A stretch of DNA of 64,000 nt from Melghirimyces profundicolus (GTDB lineage: Bacteria > Bacillota > Bacilli > Thermoactinomycetales > DSM-45169): positions 1 through 64,000 of the forward strand of contig NZ_QBKR01000021.1 of assembly GCF_003054245.1 (NCBI RefSeq). Reading direction: 5' to 3'. The notes under the pieces were generated by a model. That model worked only from the letters and a program-made list of their open reading frames with translations, was not told the DNA's origin and did no database searches. The number at the start of each line of letters is the position of its first letter. Positions within the stretch are counted from its first letter, which is position 1. The translations under genes were made by a program, and so were the position numbers. Shown one piece after another: positions 33,766-41,853 of this stretch.

Positions 33766-34932
33766 ATGCATTTACGGTTAACAGAGGAACAAAAAATGAT
33801 TCAACAAACCGTCCGCAAGTTTGTTCAGAAAGAACTTATGCCATTGGAACCCGAAGTTCTGCGAAATGAAAGAGAAGGAAAACCAGGGATTTCCCGGGAA
33901 AAGAAAAAAGAATTGCAAAAAAAGGCAGCTGATTTGGGTTTTTGGGGAATCAACACGCCCAAAGAGTACGGGGGTGCTGATTTAGGGCAGGTGATGCAAG
34001 CGGTTTTAACCATCGAAATCTCCAAAACCTTCGTTCCCTTTTTTTTCGGAGGGTATGCCGACAACATTCTTTATTATTGTAACGAGGAACAGAAGAAACG
34101 CTATTTGATCCCCACCCTCAACGGAGAGAGAATATCCTGTTTTGCTCTTACGGAACCCGGGGCGGGTTCGGATACGCGCAGAATCAAAATGTCGGCGGAA
34201 AAACGGGGAAACGAATGGGTACTGAACGGTGAGAAAATATTTATCACCAACGGAAACGAAGCGGACTTTGCCATGGTCTTTGCTGTTACGGACAAAGAGA
34301 AAAAAGGCCACGGTGGAGTGACCTGTTTTCTCGTCGACCGTGATATGGGCTGGCGATCGGAATATATCCACACGATGGGAGAATGGGGTCCGGCCTCACT
34401 CATTTTTGACAATGTCCGTGTACCGGAAGAGAACGTATTGGGAGAGTTGCATGGTGGTTATCAACTCGGGTTGGAATGGATCGGATTTCACAGGTGGTTG
34501 GTCGGTGCAAGAGCGGTAGGCAGTGCGGAACGGGTTTTGCAAATGGCGATCGACCATTCCAAGCAGAGGATCACCTTTGGGAGACCGTTGGCGGACAGAC
34601 AGGCGATCCAATGGCAAATCGCCGATTCAGCGGTTGAGATCGAGGCTGCCAAGTGGTTGGTCTTCAATGCGGCGTGGACGTTGGATCAAGGGGAGGACAA
34701 CCGGCACCTGGCATCCATGGCAAAGTTGTTCGGAGCGAACATGGGAAATCGCGTCATCGATCGCGTCCTGCAAATCCATGGTGGAATGGGGTATACGAAA
34801 GAGCTCCCCATTGAACGTTGGTACCGGGAAGCGCGGTTGTGGAGGATTTATGACGGAACCGACGAAATTCAGAGGATGATAATCGCCAGAAACCTTCTGA
34901 AAGGACATGTGAAACTGGGGGATCTGGTTTGA
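33766..34932 (+). CDS. Acyl-CoA dehydrogenase (operon 4)
   Basis: The 388-residue FAD enzyme has LRLTEEQKMIQQTVRKFVQ at the N-terminus, CFALTEPGAGSDTRRIK near residue 125, FITNGNEADFAMVFA, RITFGRPLADRQ and the C-terminal IHGGMGYTKELPIERWYREARLW. The catalytic base position of the YEGT motif is Asp here (IYDGTDEIQ). It introduces the double bond in an acyl-CoA. The start is ATG 33766 after AAAAGGGTAGG. It heads the operon dehydrogenase - SDR - MaoC - MaoC. Confidence 0.9.
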   Translation: MHLRLTEEQKMIQQTVRKFVQKELMPLEPEVLRNEREGKPGISREKKKELQKKAADLGFWGINTPKEYGGADLGQVMQAVLTIEISKTFVPFFFGGYADNILYYCNEEQKKRYLIPTLNGERISCFALTEPGAGSDTRRIKMSAEKRGNEWVLNGEKIFITNGNEADFAMVFAVTDKEKKGHGGVTCFLVDRDMGWRSEYIHTMGEWGPASLIFDNVRVPEENVLGELHGGYQLGLEWIGFHRWLVGARAVGSAERVLQMAIDHSKQRITFGRPLADRQAIQWQIADSAVEIEAAKWLVFNAAWTLDQGEDNRHLASMAKLFGANMGNRVIDRVLQIHGGMGYTKELPIERWYREARLWRIYDGTDEIQRMIIARNLLKGHVKLGDLV

Positions 34933-34970
34933 TCTGATTTTAGTTTTATATCGAAGAGGAGGAGAGAATC

Positions 34971-35732
34971 ATGGATCGATTGGCGGGAAGGGTTGCTTTG
35001 GTGACAGGTGCCAGCCGGGGAATCGGCAAAGGGATTGCCCAACGTTTCGCCAAGGAAGGGGCGAAGGTGTGCCTTGCCGACCTCAATGAAGAACAATTGC
35101 GTGCAACGGAGAAGGAATGTAAAGAGCAAGGCATGGAAATCATCGCGATCCAAACCGATGTAACCGATCGAAGTCAAGTGGAGAACACGGTCGGCGAGAC
35201 CGTGCAAAAATGGAGACGATTGGATATTCTCGTCAACAACGCAGGCATTATTCGCGATAATCTGTTGTTCAAAATGACGGACGACGATTGGCAGCAGGTG
35301 TTAAACGTACACTTGACGGGTTCCTTTTATTGCAGCCGTGCCGCGCAAAAACATATGGTGGAACAAAACTACGGGCGGATTATCAACTTGTCTTCGACAT
35401 CGGCCCTGGGTAACCGGGGACAGTCCAACTACTCGGCGGTGAAAGCGGGTTTGCAGGGCTTTACCAAGACGTTGGCGATCGAGCTCGGGAGATTCGGGAT
35501 CACTTGCAATGCCATCGCTCCGGGATTTATTGAAACGGATATGACCCGGGCGACGGCGGCGAGGATCGGCGTCGATTTTGAAGATTTTGTCGAAGCGGCC
35601 CGAAAGCAGATCCCCGTCGGGCGTGCCGGAAAACCGGAGGACATTGCCAATGCGGCTCTGTTCTTCGCCTCGGAGGAATCGTCGTTTGTCAGCGGTCAAG
35701 TCCTTTATGTTGCCGGCGGTCCGAAAGCGTAA
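34971..35732 (+). CDS. FabG-like 3-oxoacyl reductase / 3-hydroxyacyl-CoA dehydrogenase (SDR)
   Basis: The 253-residue SDR has TGASRGIG near residue 12, LVNNAGIIRDNLL, NLSSTSALGNRGQSNYSAVK with the catalytic Ser and YxxxK, and APGFIETDM, closely following FabG. Next to an acyl-CoA dehydrogenase and MaoC hydratases it probably works in the catabolic direction, oxidising 3-hydroxyacyl-CoA. The ribosome site is GAGGAGGAGAG. Confidence 0.9.
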   Translation: MDRLAGRVALVTGASRGIGKGIAQRFAKEGAKVCLADLNEEQLRATEKECKEQGMEIIAIQTDVTDRSQVENTVGETVQKWRRLDILVNNAGIIRDNLLFKMTDDDWQQVLNVHLTGSFYCSRAAQKHMVEQNYGRIINLSSTSALGNRGQSNYSAVKAGLQGFTKTLAIELGRFGITCNAIAPGFIETDMTRATAARIGVDFEDFVEAARKQIPVGRAGKPEDIANAALFFASEESSFVSGQVLYVAGGPKA

Positions 35733-35760
35733 CTGAAAAAAATGTAAAGTGGGTGGAACT

Positions 35761-36210
35761 ATGTGGACAGATCGGCTCGGAAGCCGTTCGCAGGGAGAAG
35801 TGAATGAAGTGGAAAAGGGGGCGGTCCGGAAGTTCGCTGAAGCCATTGGCGACCTCAATCCGCTTTACCTCGATGATGAGGTGGCGAAAAACAGCCGATA
35901 CGGAAAACGGATCGCACCGCCCACCTTTCCGATCACCTTTCGCTACGGCTTCATCGAAGGGTTGGAGTTGCCCAAAAGCGGCTTGATTCACGGCGATCAA
36001 CGGTTTGAGTACCAGCGTCCGCTGTTTGTCGGTGAAGAGGTGTTTTGTTATCTCGTATTCAAAGATGCTTTTGAAAAAGAGGGGAGCCGTGGACGGTTGG
36101 ATTTTCTCGTCTTTGAACGGGTGGGGGAGGATCAAGAGGGGGAGCGTATTTTTGCCGCTCGCTCGACCATTATTGTGACGGAAGCGGTTCGAAAGGAGAT
36201 GTACACATGA
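35761..36210 (+). CDS. MaoC-like N-terminal (FAS1-type dehydratase domain) protein
   Basis: The 149-residue hot-dog fold protein carries FAEAIGDLNPLYLDDE near residue 25 and KRIAPPTFPITFRYG, typical of MaoC_dehydrat_N. Such proteins usually pair with a separate MaoC half to make a heterodimeric enoyl-CoA hydratase; the next gene supplies that half. The start is ATG 35761 (GGGTGG); a GTG-ready frame four codons upstream is less likely. It overlaps the next gene by ATGA. Confidence 0.82.
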   Translation: MWTDRLGSRSQGEVNEVEKGAVRKFAEAIGDLNPLYLDDEVAKNSRYGKRIAPPTFPITFRYGFIEGLELPKSGLIHGDQRFEYQRPLFVGEEVFCYLVFKDAFEKEGSRGRLDFLVFERVGEDQEGERIFAARSTIIVTEAVRKEMYT

Positions 36211-36644
36211 CTCAGCAGCTGTCTGTTCATTGGGAAACCGGGGACCGGTTGGAACCCATCACCCTGCCGCCGGTGACCCGCTTGGAGCTGATCAAATACG
36301 CGGGGGCGTCAGGCGACTACAACCCGATCCATACCATCGACGAGGCGGCTGAAAAAGCGGGGTTGCCGGGGGTAATCGCTCACGGGATGCTGACGATGGC
36401 GAAAATTTCGCGGTTGTTCTCAACCCAGCTGGAGTCCGGTTTTGTGCAAAATTTTTACACCCGCTTTGTCGGCATGGTGTTCATAGGCGATGTCATCACG
36501 CTTGGCGGAAAAGTGATCGGCAAAGAAAAAAGGAATCAAGATACAGTCTACCGGTTTGAAGTGTTTGCACGCAATCAAAAAGGAAAGGATGTCGCCGTGG
36601 GAGAACTCACTTTTTTCACCTTGGGTGATTTGACCCGGGCATGA
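36207..36644 (+). CDS. MaoC-family (R)-enoyl-CoA hydratase
   Basis: The 145-residue protein contains the hydratase 2 motif GASGDYNPIHTIDEAAEKAG (Asp and His five residues apart, near residue 33) and HGMLTMAKISRL. It is predicted to hydrate 2-enoyl-CoA together with the preceding MaoC_N protein. Translation is coupled to that gene by ATGA overlap, with GAAAGGAG as ribosome site. It ends the operon at a strong terminator. Confidence 0.88.
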   Translation: MTQQLSVHWETGDRLEPITLPPVTRLELIKYAGASGDYNPIHTIDEAAEKAGLPGVIAHGMLTMAKISRLFSTQLESGFVQNFYTRFVGMVFIGDVITLGGKVIGKEKRNQDTVYRFEVFARNQKGKDVAVGELTFFTLGDLTRA

Positions 36645-36676
36645 AAAAAAGTGGGCCGTTGTGCGGCCCTCTTTTT
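36644..36676 (+). terminator. Terminator of operon 4
   Basis: GGGCCG (36653-36658) pairs with CGGCCC (36664-36669), flanked by seven A before and TTTTT after, so it could act on both strands. It starts directly at the MaoC stop codon and closes the island. Confidence 0.85.
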
Positions 36677-36912
36677 GTGCGAATCTCCATTCGATCCCTT
36701 CGACCACGTTTTTTCCGGTGGGGTCTGTACGCCGTGGGATAGGGAGATGGTTGCTCCCGGAACCGAAAATCCGGGAGTGAATCCGTTCATACCTCCCTCC
36801 GGTCGGTACTGCCTTCAATGTATGGTGTTCGCCAGGGAAAGTGAGAATTACCGATTTTTTCCTCCGTATTCTCTTCTCCTTCCGGACAGAATCCAGCATA
36901 GGAGGTGTTTGC

Positions 36913-37212
36913 ATGGCGGAGCGGAACGGTTGGAGCGGCAGTCCGGGCGTTCCCTTGATTTCCGACGGGAAAGAGAGGCAGAAACGTTCCCATGACCGCT
37001 ATGAGGTGTATGTCAACGGGAAATTCATGGGACATAAAGTCTTGTCATCCGAAAGCGAAAGCCCTCAGGATGTGGAGACTTATCTGGTTTCCATGGGGAT
37101 CCATTGTTTCACTCTCCGGGTGGAGGGGGACCGGATCCGAATCCGGACGGAAGGGAAACTGCATGAAAAATCGGTGAGGGACCATATAGCCGCCCACCTC
37201 AAAAACCGGTGA
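36913..37212 (+). CDS. Hypothetical protein, 99 residues
   Basis: ATG 36913 has a strong ribosome site (AGGAGGTG). The protein is soluble: a polar N-terminus, then RYEVYVNGKFMGHKVL, a helix around SPQDVETYLVSMG, a strand pair (CFTLRVEGDRIRIRTEG) and a basic C-terminus. No family was recognised. It is the only clear gene between two terminators. Confidence 0.6.
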   Translation: MAERNGWSGSPGVPLISDGKERQKRSHDRYEVYVNGKFMGHKVLSSESESPQDVETYLVSMGIHCFTLRVEGDRIRIRTEGKLHEKSVRDHIAAHLKNR

Positions 37213-37348
37213 CCGGGATGCTTCATCTTCGGCACAGACCCGGACTTGGTGGACCGTACCATTTATCAGTTGAAATCGCTGGGAAAAAACGATACATATT
37301 ACTGATAAAAGAATGGAAATCATTGAAGAAAGTGGTATGGCAAAGATT

Positions 37349-37375
37349 CACCCCGCTCCCGGAGGGGGGGTTTTT
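37349..37375 (+). terminator. Probable terminator
   Basis: ACCCCGCTCC pairs imperfectly with GGAGGGGGGT, followed by TTTTT. It is about 140 bases after the 99-residue gene and upstream of the peroxiredoxin gene. Confidence 0.55.
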
Positions 37376-37423
37376 CTGTACATGCTGTTTTTTTCCATTC
37401 AACCGCATGGGGTGGAGTGAGGG

Positions 37424-38048
37424 ATGGAAACAGGGGAGGTGAATGAGGTGCCGGAAGAGACGACAGGGGAGTGCCGTCTGCCTTTTTGCGCCACCCGGGA
37501 TGATCCAGCCCCGGATTTTTCCGCTTCCGCGTATTTCAATGGAAAGGTGGAGAAGATCAATCTGAAGGATTACCGGGGGAGCTGGGTGATCCTCTTCTTC
37601 TATCCCAGCGACTTCACCTTTGTCTGACCGACGGAATGGGCGGCGGTCGCCGCCATCTATCCGCAGATCCGGCAAATGGGGGGCCGGCTGTGGGGAGTCA
37701 GCACCGACAGCGTTTACAGCCATAAAGTGTTTACCGAGATTTCCCCTTCGGTCCGGAACCTTCCGTATCCTCTGATCAGCGACCGAAGCCAGCAAATCAG
37801 CCGTTCTTACCGTGTCCTGGATCCGGAATCGGGTACGTCTTTTCGTGCCACGGTTGTTCATTGGCCCGGAGGGGTTCATCGTTTCCAAACAGGTGTACCC
37901 GTCCAATGTGGGACGTTCCGGTCCGGAAATTCTGCGATTGTTCCAGGCTTTGCTGTTTGGCGCAAGAACAGGTCTGGGGGTTCCCGCCAATTGGGTCCCG
38001 GGAATGCCCGGTCTGAAAAGGGACGTCCAGGATGCGGGAAAAATATGA
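37424..38048 (+). pseudogene. AhpC/TSA peroxiredoxin gene with in-frame TGA at the catalytic Cys and a downstream frameshift
   Basis: The frame reads [21 protein letters not shown], then [12 protein letters not shown] (37625-37627), PTEWAAVA. In peroxiredoxins this motif is TFVCPTE with the peroxidatic Cys, so TGA replaces exactly that codon. Known PrxU enzymes use selenocysteine there. Just after the TGA, GGCGGC-GGTC-GCCGCC forms a hairpin with a G-starting loop 17 bases away, as in bacterial SECIS elements. About 230 bases later (37850-37857, ACGGTTG) the frame must shift by +1 to continue FIGPEGFIVSKQVYPSNVG to stop 38046-38048. CPANW, the usual resolving Cys motif, reads VPANW. So it is either a selenoprotein gene with a frameshift (or sequencing error), or a decayed gene. 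A second possible start is GTG 37448. Confidence 0.7.
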
Positions 38049-38159
38049 ATCGAGCCGCCGCAAATCGATGCGGTGGCTTTTGGTTTCCGTGAGTTGGGAA
38101 AAAGAAGAACCGGCTCTTTAACCGGTCCGTTCGATCTGTATTCGTTTCCGGAAATGAAA

Positions 38160-38232
38160 AAGAGGCTGTCGACCGGTTGGACCGCCGTTTCGAGACCGAG
38201 GAGAGGAGAAGGAAAGGGTTCGACAGCCTCTT
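38160..38232. repeat. 13-bp inverted repeat enclosing 47 bases, IS-end-like
   Basis: AAGAGGCTGTCGA (38160-38172) and TCGACAGCCTCTT (38220-38232) are perfect inverted repeats. GAGGCTGTC-type ends are typical of IS1182/IS4-like insertion sequences, so this could be a tiny non-autonomous element. On the minus strand a T-run follows, so a terminator role is also possible. Confidence 0.5.
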
Positions 38233-38330
38233 GAAAGAAGGAGGTATATTATAGTGATATATTTTTGTATATATCTAAGTATATTATATCGGGTGATCAT
38301 ATGAAAAAGGAAGTGTCTGTTTTTTCCATC

Positions 38331-38355
38331 GCAGGTTTTGCAACCTGCCCTTTTT
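38331..38355 (+). terminator. Rho-independent terminator-like hairpin
   Basis: GCAGGTT (38331-38337) pairs with AACCTGC (38342-38348), then CCTTTTT. It lies 60 bases upstream of the CoA-binding protein gene, so it ends upstream transcription or acts in the leader. Confidence 0.6.
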
Positions 38356-38415
38356 CACTTCTTTGGGAATCCGTTTTCGGGGTATGGTATTGTAAGGGAA
38401 AAAGGAGGAATGATC

Positions 38416-38838
38416 GTGTTTCAGAACCCGGACAATGAGCAAATCCGAGAACGATTGAAAGAAGCGAAAAACATTGCAGTGGTCGGTCTCTCCGACAAAC
38501 CCCACCGGACCAGCCACATGATCGCCCGGGCACTGCAACAGGCGGGTTACCGCATTTTTCCCGTCAACCCGACGCTGGAAGGACCGGTTTTGGGAGAACC
38601 CCCCTATGCTTCCGTCGAGGCGATTGATGAACCAGTGGATATTGTGGATGTGTTCCGCAGAAGCGAGCACTGTGTCCCGGTGGCCCGCGACGCGGTGGCC
38701 GCGGGGGCAAAAACGCTGTGGCTGCAACAGGGGATCTTCAACGAAGAGGCGGCTCGGATTGCTCGGGAGGCCGGTTTAACCGTGATCATGGACCGTTGCA
38801 TCAAAGTGGACCACGCCATCCTTCTCGGAAGAAGCTGA
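38416..38838 (+). CDS. CoA-binding domain protein (YccU/COG1832 family)
   Basis: The 140-residue Rossmann-fold protein shows NIAVVGLSDKPHRTSHMIA near residue 17, GYRIFPVNPTLEGPVLGEPPYASV, DVFRRSEHC and LWLQQGIFNEEAARIA, the complete pattern of the CoA_binding_2 family. Family members bind CoA or a nucleotide, and their role is unclear. The start is GTG 38416, seven bases after AGGAGG; ATG 38410 is too close to that site. Confidence 0.85.
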   Translation: MFQNPDNEQIRERLKEAKNIAVVGLSDKPHRTSHMIARALQQAGYRIFPVNPTLEGPVLGEPPYASVEAIDEPVDIVDVFRRSEHCVPVARDAVAAGAKTLWLQQGIFNEEAARIAREAGLTVIMDRCIKVDHAILLGRS

Positions 38839-39057
38839 CCGATCATCCGGTGCCAACCGGGTGCGGATGGAATAAATGATGGGGAAGGGCTCCCGCCTGT
38901 CGAGGGAAGTTTCAGGCATTCACCCTTTTTGGGATCGGAGGGGTTCTCCGGGCCCGGTGATTGACAACGAGACCCCATATGGAATCATAATATAAAACAG
39001 GAGTCCGCCACCTTTCAGCCACAAGCACCGATTCTCTTTTAAGAGAGGTGATGGCTT

Positions 39058-39240
39058 GTGCAAACGATGAAGTTGTCCGCTTTAATTTTGACAGTTTCTC
39101 CTGATTTGTACGACCTGCTTCGGAAAGAAGAGTTGGATTCGGAAGTGCTCGTTACCGATATTCAAGCCCTGAACAGGGAAGATATCAGCGAAATTATCGA
39201 ACAGGCCATTCAACAGCATCACCGGGCTCCGTACCATTGA
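39058..39240 (+). CDS. Hypothetical small protein, 60 residues
   Basis: GTG 39058 lies seven bases after GAGAGGTGAT. The protein is hydrophobic and acidic: LSALILTVSPDLYDLLRKEELDSEV, then EDISEIIEQAIQQHHRA. A promoter candidate with TTGACA (38961-38966) and CATAATATAAA lies about 90 bases upstream, and a perfect terminator follows, so it looks like a self-contained gene. No family was recognised. Confidence 0.6.
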   Translation: MQTMKLSALILTVSPDLYDLLRKEELDSEVLVTDIQALNREDISEIIEQAIQQHHRAPYH

Positions 39241-39255
39241 TTGTGTATGGCCGGC

Positions 39256-39289
39256 AAATCCCCTTCACTGTGGGTGAAGGGGATTTTTT
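39256..39289 (+). terminator. Rho-independent terminator
   Basis: AAATCCCCTTCAC (39256-39268) pairs perfectly with GTGAAGGGGATTT (39274-39286), then TTTG. It ends the 60-residue gene. Confidence 0.85.
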
Positions 39290-39381
39290 GTGGTTCGACC
39301 GGGGATGGAGATCCCCGGATTTTTTTATTTCGGGCAATAAAATCTATTGTTCTCACGAATCAATCTGATGAGAAGCAGTAA

Positions 39382-39418
39382 AAGCGTTGTGAAAAAGTGA
39401 GCGGCAGCATTTACCCAA
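39382..39418 (+). mobile_element. MITE-like element, left-end fragment (copy E)
   Basis: AAAAGCGTTGTGAAAAAGTG and the following GAGCGGCAGCATTTACCC match the first 35 or so bases of the repeat family exactly as in copy C; the rest of the element is missing. It abuts the 3' end of the truncated MFS gene, pointing to a deletion that removed both. Confidence 0.7.
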
Positions 39419-39426
39419 GCCCACTC

Positions 39427-39834
39427 TCATACGGGGACGGTGTCCGTGCGTTCCAAGCCGGCTTTCTCCCGTATTTCCATTCCGCTTGCCACCCGTCGGA
39501 AGAACAGAAGACCGGACCCTCCCAAGCCTGAAAAGAGAAGGGCCATCCCCCGGGCAGGGAGAAATCCCCCGAGGGTAATGAAGGCACCCCCGAGGATCAT
39601 GGTAACGAAAGCCATGATTTGATCCACGGCCATGTAAGTACTTCGGGCATGATCCGGTGCCAATTCACCCAACATCGCCTTATTCACGGGAATGAAGGTG
39701 GCTTCGCCGACGGTCAGTACTCCCATCGTGAACACCAATACCCAGGGTGTGAGGCCCAAGGTCAATCCGGCGTAACCCCAAGTGCAGAGGAAGATACCGA
39801 AGGTGTTTCGGTCAGGATGAACCAGGTGATCCAA
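39427..39834 (-). pseudogene. MFS transporter, C-terminal remnant
   Basis: The frame encodes about 135 residues with three to four hydrophobic helices (FGIFLCTWGYAGLTLGL, WVLVFTMGVLTVGEATFIPVNKAMLGELA, AFVTMILGGAFITLGG, ALLFSGLGGSGLLFF). This is the last third of a 12-helix MFS permease (YttB/MdtH-like; VNKAMLGELAPDHARSTYM is the typical loop). No N-terminal two thirds and no ribosome site are present, so the gene is dead. Confidence 0.75.
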
Positions 39835-39990
39835 AAAGATATCATCACGGGAAACATTTTCTCTTGAAAAAGGTCAGGGAACGATTTTCCGCGGAAAATC
39901 GGGTTGTGTCGGCCGGGTGAATCCGTGCTATACTGAGGTCGAAAGAACAGTTGTACAGTCTGTGCCTTCTCAAGGGGGTTCTTAAAGGAT

Positions 39991-40503
39991 ATGCCTCAGG
40001 AACAGACGAAGGAGTTGTGTGAACGGACCCGGGGGCACCTCCGGGATGCCAACCGTCTGCTGAATGATTTCCTTGACCAGCATAATCTGCGGACGCTGAC
40101 AAGCGAAGAGTCGGAAAGGAGCGGGAATGAAAACTTTCTCAGGGAGTTTCTGGCCGATCTTCGGCGTTTGGCCGTCTTTTGCGACCTGGGATACGAAAAA
40201 GTGAGCCTGGTCCTCCGTCGGGCGAAGTTCAACGAGGAATTTGCCGCCAAAGTACTGAATGAAGTGTTCCGTTCCTGTGTCAACAACTTCTACTGTCCCC
40301 GCAATGAAGTTTATGAAGAAGACGGACGCTATTCCTATACCAATCGTGATGCCTTCCGCTTCCGGGAGGAACCCCCGGAATCATTAAAAGAGTTGACATT
40401 TCGGTTATCCCGGATTTTTGAAAAGTTGAGAGATGAATTGGAATATTATGAGACCGATCCCATCACCCGTCTCCGGATGCAGAGACATTCCGCCACATCC
40501 TGA
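39991..40503 (+). CDS. DUF3907 (YpuI-like) protein
   Basis: The 170-residue soluble, mostly helical protein has FLADLRRLAVFCDLGYEKV, NNFYCPRNEVYEEDGRYSYTNRDAFRF and a C-terminal LRDELEYYETDPITRLRMQR, which fits the DUF3907/YpuI family of Bacillales. No function is known. It starts at ATG 39991 after a modest ribosome site (AAAGG) and ends at a symmetrical terminator. Confidence 0.65.
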   Translation: MPQEQTKELCERTRGHLRDANRLLNDFLDQHNLRTLTSEESERSGNENFLREFLADLRRLAVFCDLGYEKVSLVLRRAKFNEEFAAKVLNEVFRSCVNNFYCPRNEVYEEDGRYSYTNRDAFRFREEPPESLKELTFRLSRIFEKLRDELEYYETDPITRLRMQRHSATS

Positions 40504-40521
40504 GATTCATCTTGGGGCAAC

Positions 40522-40557
40522 AAAAGACCCGCTTCCGGTTCGGAGAGCGGGTCTTTT
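40522..40557. terminator. Bidirectional terminator
   Basis: AAAAGACCCGCT (40522-40533) pairs with AGCGGGTCTTTT (40546-40557). It separates two converging genes and can stop transcription from both sides; it even touches the stop codon of the acyltransferase gene. Confidence 0.85.
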
Positions 40558-40560
40558 GTC

Positions 40561-41619
40561 TCAACCGGTTTTGCTGCGCTTTTCCTCGTCCCCTTTTTTT
40601 GAAGAGGAAAAGATCCAACTCAACCGGGGCTGTACCAGCGGGCGGGTCACTTTGTAAACCCAATCGGAAGAAAGAAAGAAAGTGAGTCCGATCGCTGCCA
40701 GGATAACGAGTCCATGCTGAAAGAAGGTTTGCAGGTGTTCCTCCGGTTCAAAGGCTTTGAAGGTCTTGATGAAAAATCCGTGCCACAAGTAGACGTAAAG
40801 GGAACGGCTTCCCAGTCGGCTGATGAAGGTCTTTCTCTCCGGCACCAAAGCCAGGAAACAGAGGGAGGCAAAGATTGCAAGGGCAAACGTGAGGATCCGG
40901 TAACCGCCCGCATACCACTCGGTTTGCCCCAGCTCTTCATAAGGAAACGAGTAGTACAGCCACCGTCGCCAATCCAGGTCCAGTACAAGGGAATGGTATT
41001 GAAACCAATGCATGAGGGCCGGCAGAACAACCATCCCTCCGACAGCGAGCCATCGTCTTCCCCGGGTGAAAAGGAAGTTAAAATGATGTCGTTCCAAATA
41101 ATATCCCGCGATGAAGAAGGGGAAAAAGGCCGCCGTCCGGGCCAGTCCCAACAGGCTGTCCGCACCGTCCATGTAACCGGCCAGGACCGCCAGCAACACG
41201 GAGGTCAGAACCGGATATTTCAACTGGATGAAGTAGGGGAGAATCACTCGCCAGGTGAAAAGGCTGAGAAGAAACCACATCAGCCAGTACGGGTCGAGAA
41301 CGGAGAGGCTGAAGTCTGAGAACTCCCGGGGAAGAGCGGCAAAGACGGAATAGAGAACCTGAAACAGCACATAAGGGATCAAAATCGTACGGATCGCCTT
41401 TTGTGCCTGGTCTTGGCGATGGATGTTTTTTGAAAAATAACCGGCTATCAATATGAAAAGCGGCATATGGAAGGTGAAAATGGTCAGATAAAGGGCCATC
41501 ATCCATTCGCTTTGGTCAACGAAGGGACGGATGGCATGGCCAATCACCACCAGTGCAATCAATAAAAACTTTACATTATCGAAGTAGTAATCCCTTTCTG
41601 CGGATTCATTTGCTTTCAT
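40561..41619 (-). CDS. Acyltransferase family 3 membrane protein
   Basis: The 352-residue protein has about ten membrane helices and the Acyl_transf_3 pattern: YYFDNVKFLLIALVVIGHAIRPF near the N-terminus (with the conserved His in VIGH), TFHMPLFILIAGYFSK, PYWLMWFLLSLFTWR and LYVYLWHGFFI. Family members transfer acetyl groups onto cell-envelope polysaccharides or small molecules. The start ATG 41619 has no strong ribosome site. The acceptor is unknown. Confidence 0.85.
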   Translation of the reverse strand: MKANESAERDYYFDNVKFLLIALVVIGHAIRPFVDQSEWMMALYLTIFTFHMPLFILIAGYFSKNIHRQDQAQKAIRTILIPYVLFQVLYSVFAALPREFSDFSLSVLDPYWLMWFLLSLFTWRVILPYFIQLKYPVLTSVLLAVLAGYMDGADSLLGLARTAAFFPFFIAGYYLERHHFNFLFTRGRRWLAVGGMVVLPALMHWFQYHSLVLDLDWRRWLYYSFPYEELGQTEWYAGGYRILTFALAIFASLCFLALVPERKTFISRLGSRSLYVYLWHGFFIKTFKAFEPEEHLQTFFQHGLVILAAIGLTFFLSSDWVYKVTRPLVQPRLSWIFSSSKKGDEEKRSKTG

Positions 41620-41853
41620 GGTCGGTGAAAACCCCTTGATGCCATTTTTGGTTGATCTCTCTTCTTCTATTTCCTACTTCATAAACTTACAATAACATGG
41701 AAGTCAATAAAAGAACCGATAACGTCAGACGATTCGGATATTTTGTCGAAAAGGCGTGACAAAAAATGTCGAATGCGATAAAATCAACGTTGTTATATAT
41801 CGTCCAAGATGCGGGTGGATCGAAGGGATAATCAGGCAGAAGGGGGAGTCCAG

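Larger units (their letters stand above)
38049..38415. other. Intergenic region with inverted repeat and terminator
   Basis: No credible gene is seen. The region holds a 73-bp inverted-repeat structure (38160-38232) and a terminator-like hairpin (38331-38355) shortly before the CoA-binding protein gene. It is AT-rich between 38240 and 38300. Confidence 0.5.

Noticed and set aside
38302-38440. Short ORF starting MKKEVSVFSIAGF before the CoA-binding protein gene
   Set aside because: It reads through a terminator hairpin and overlaps the next gene out of frame; no ribosome site supports it.
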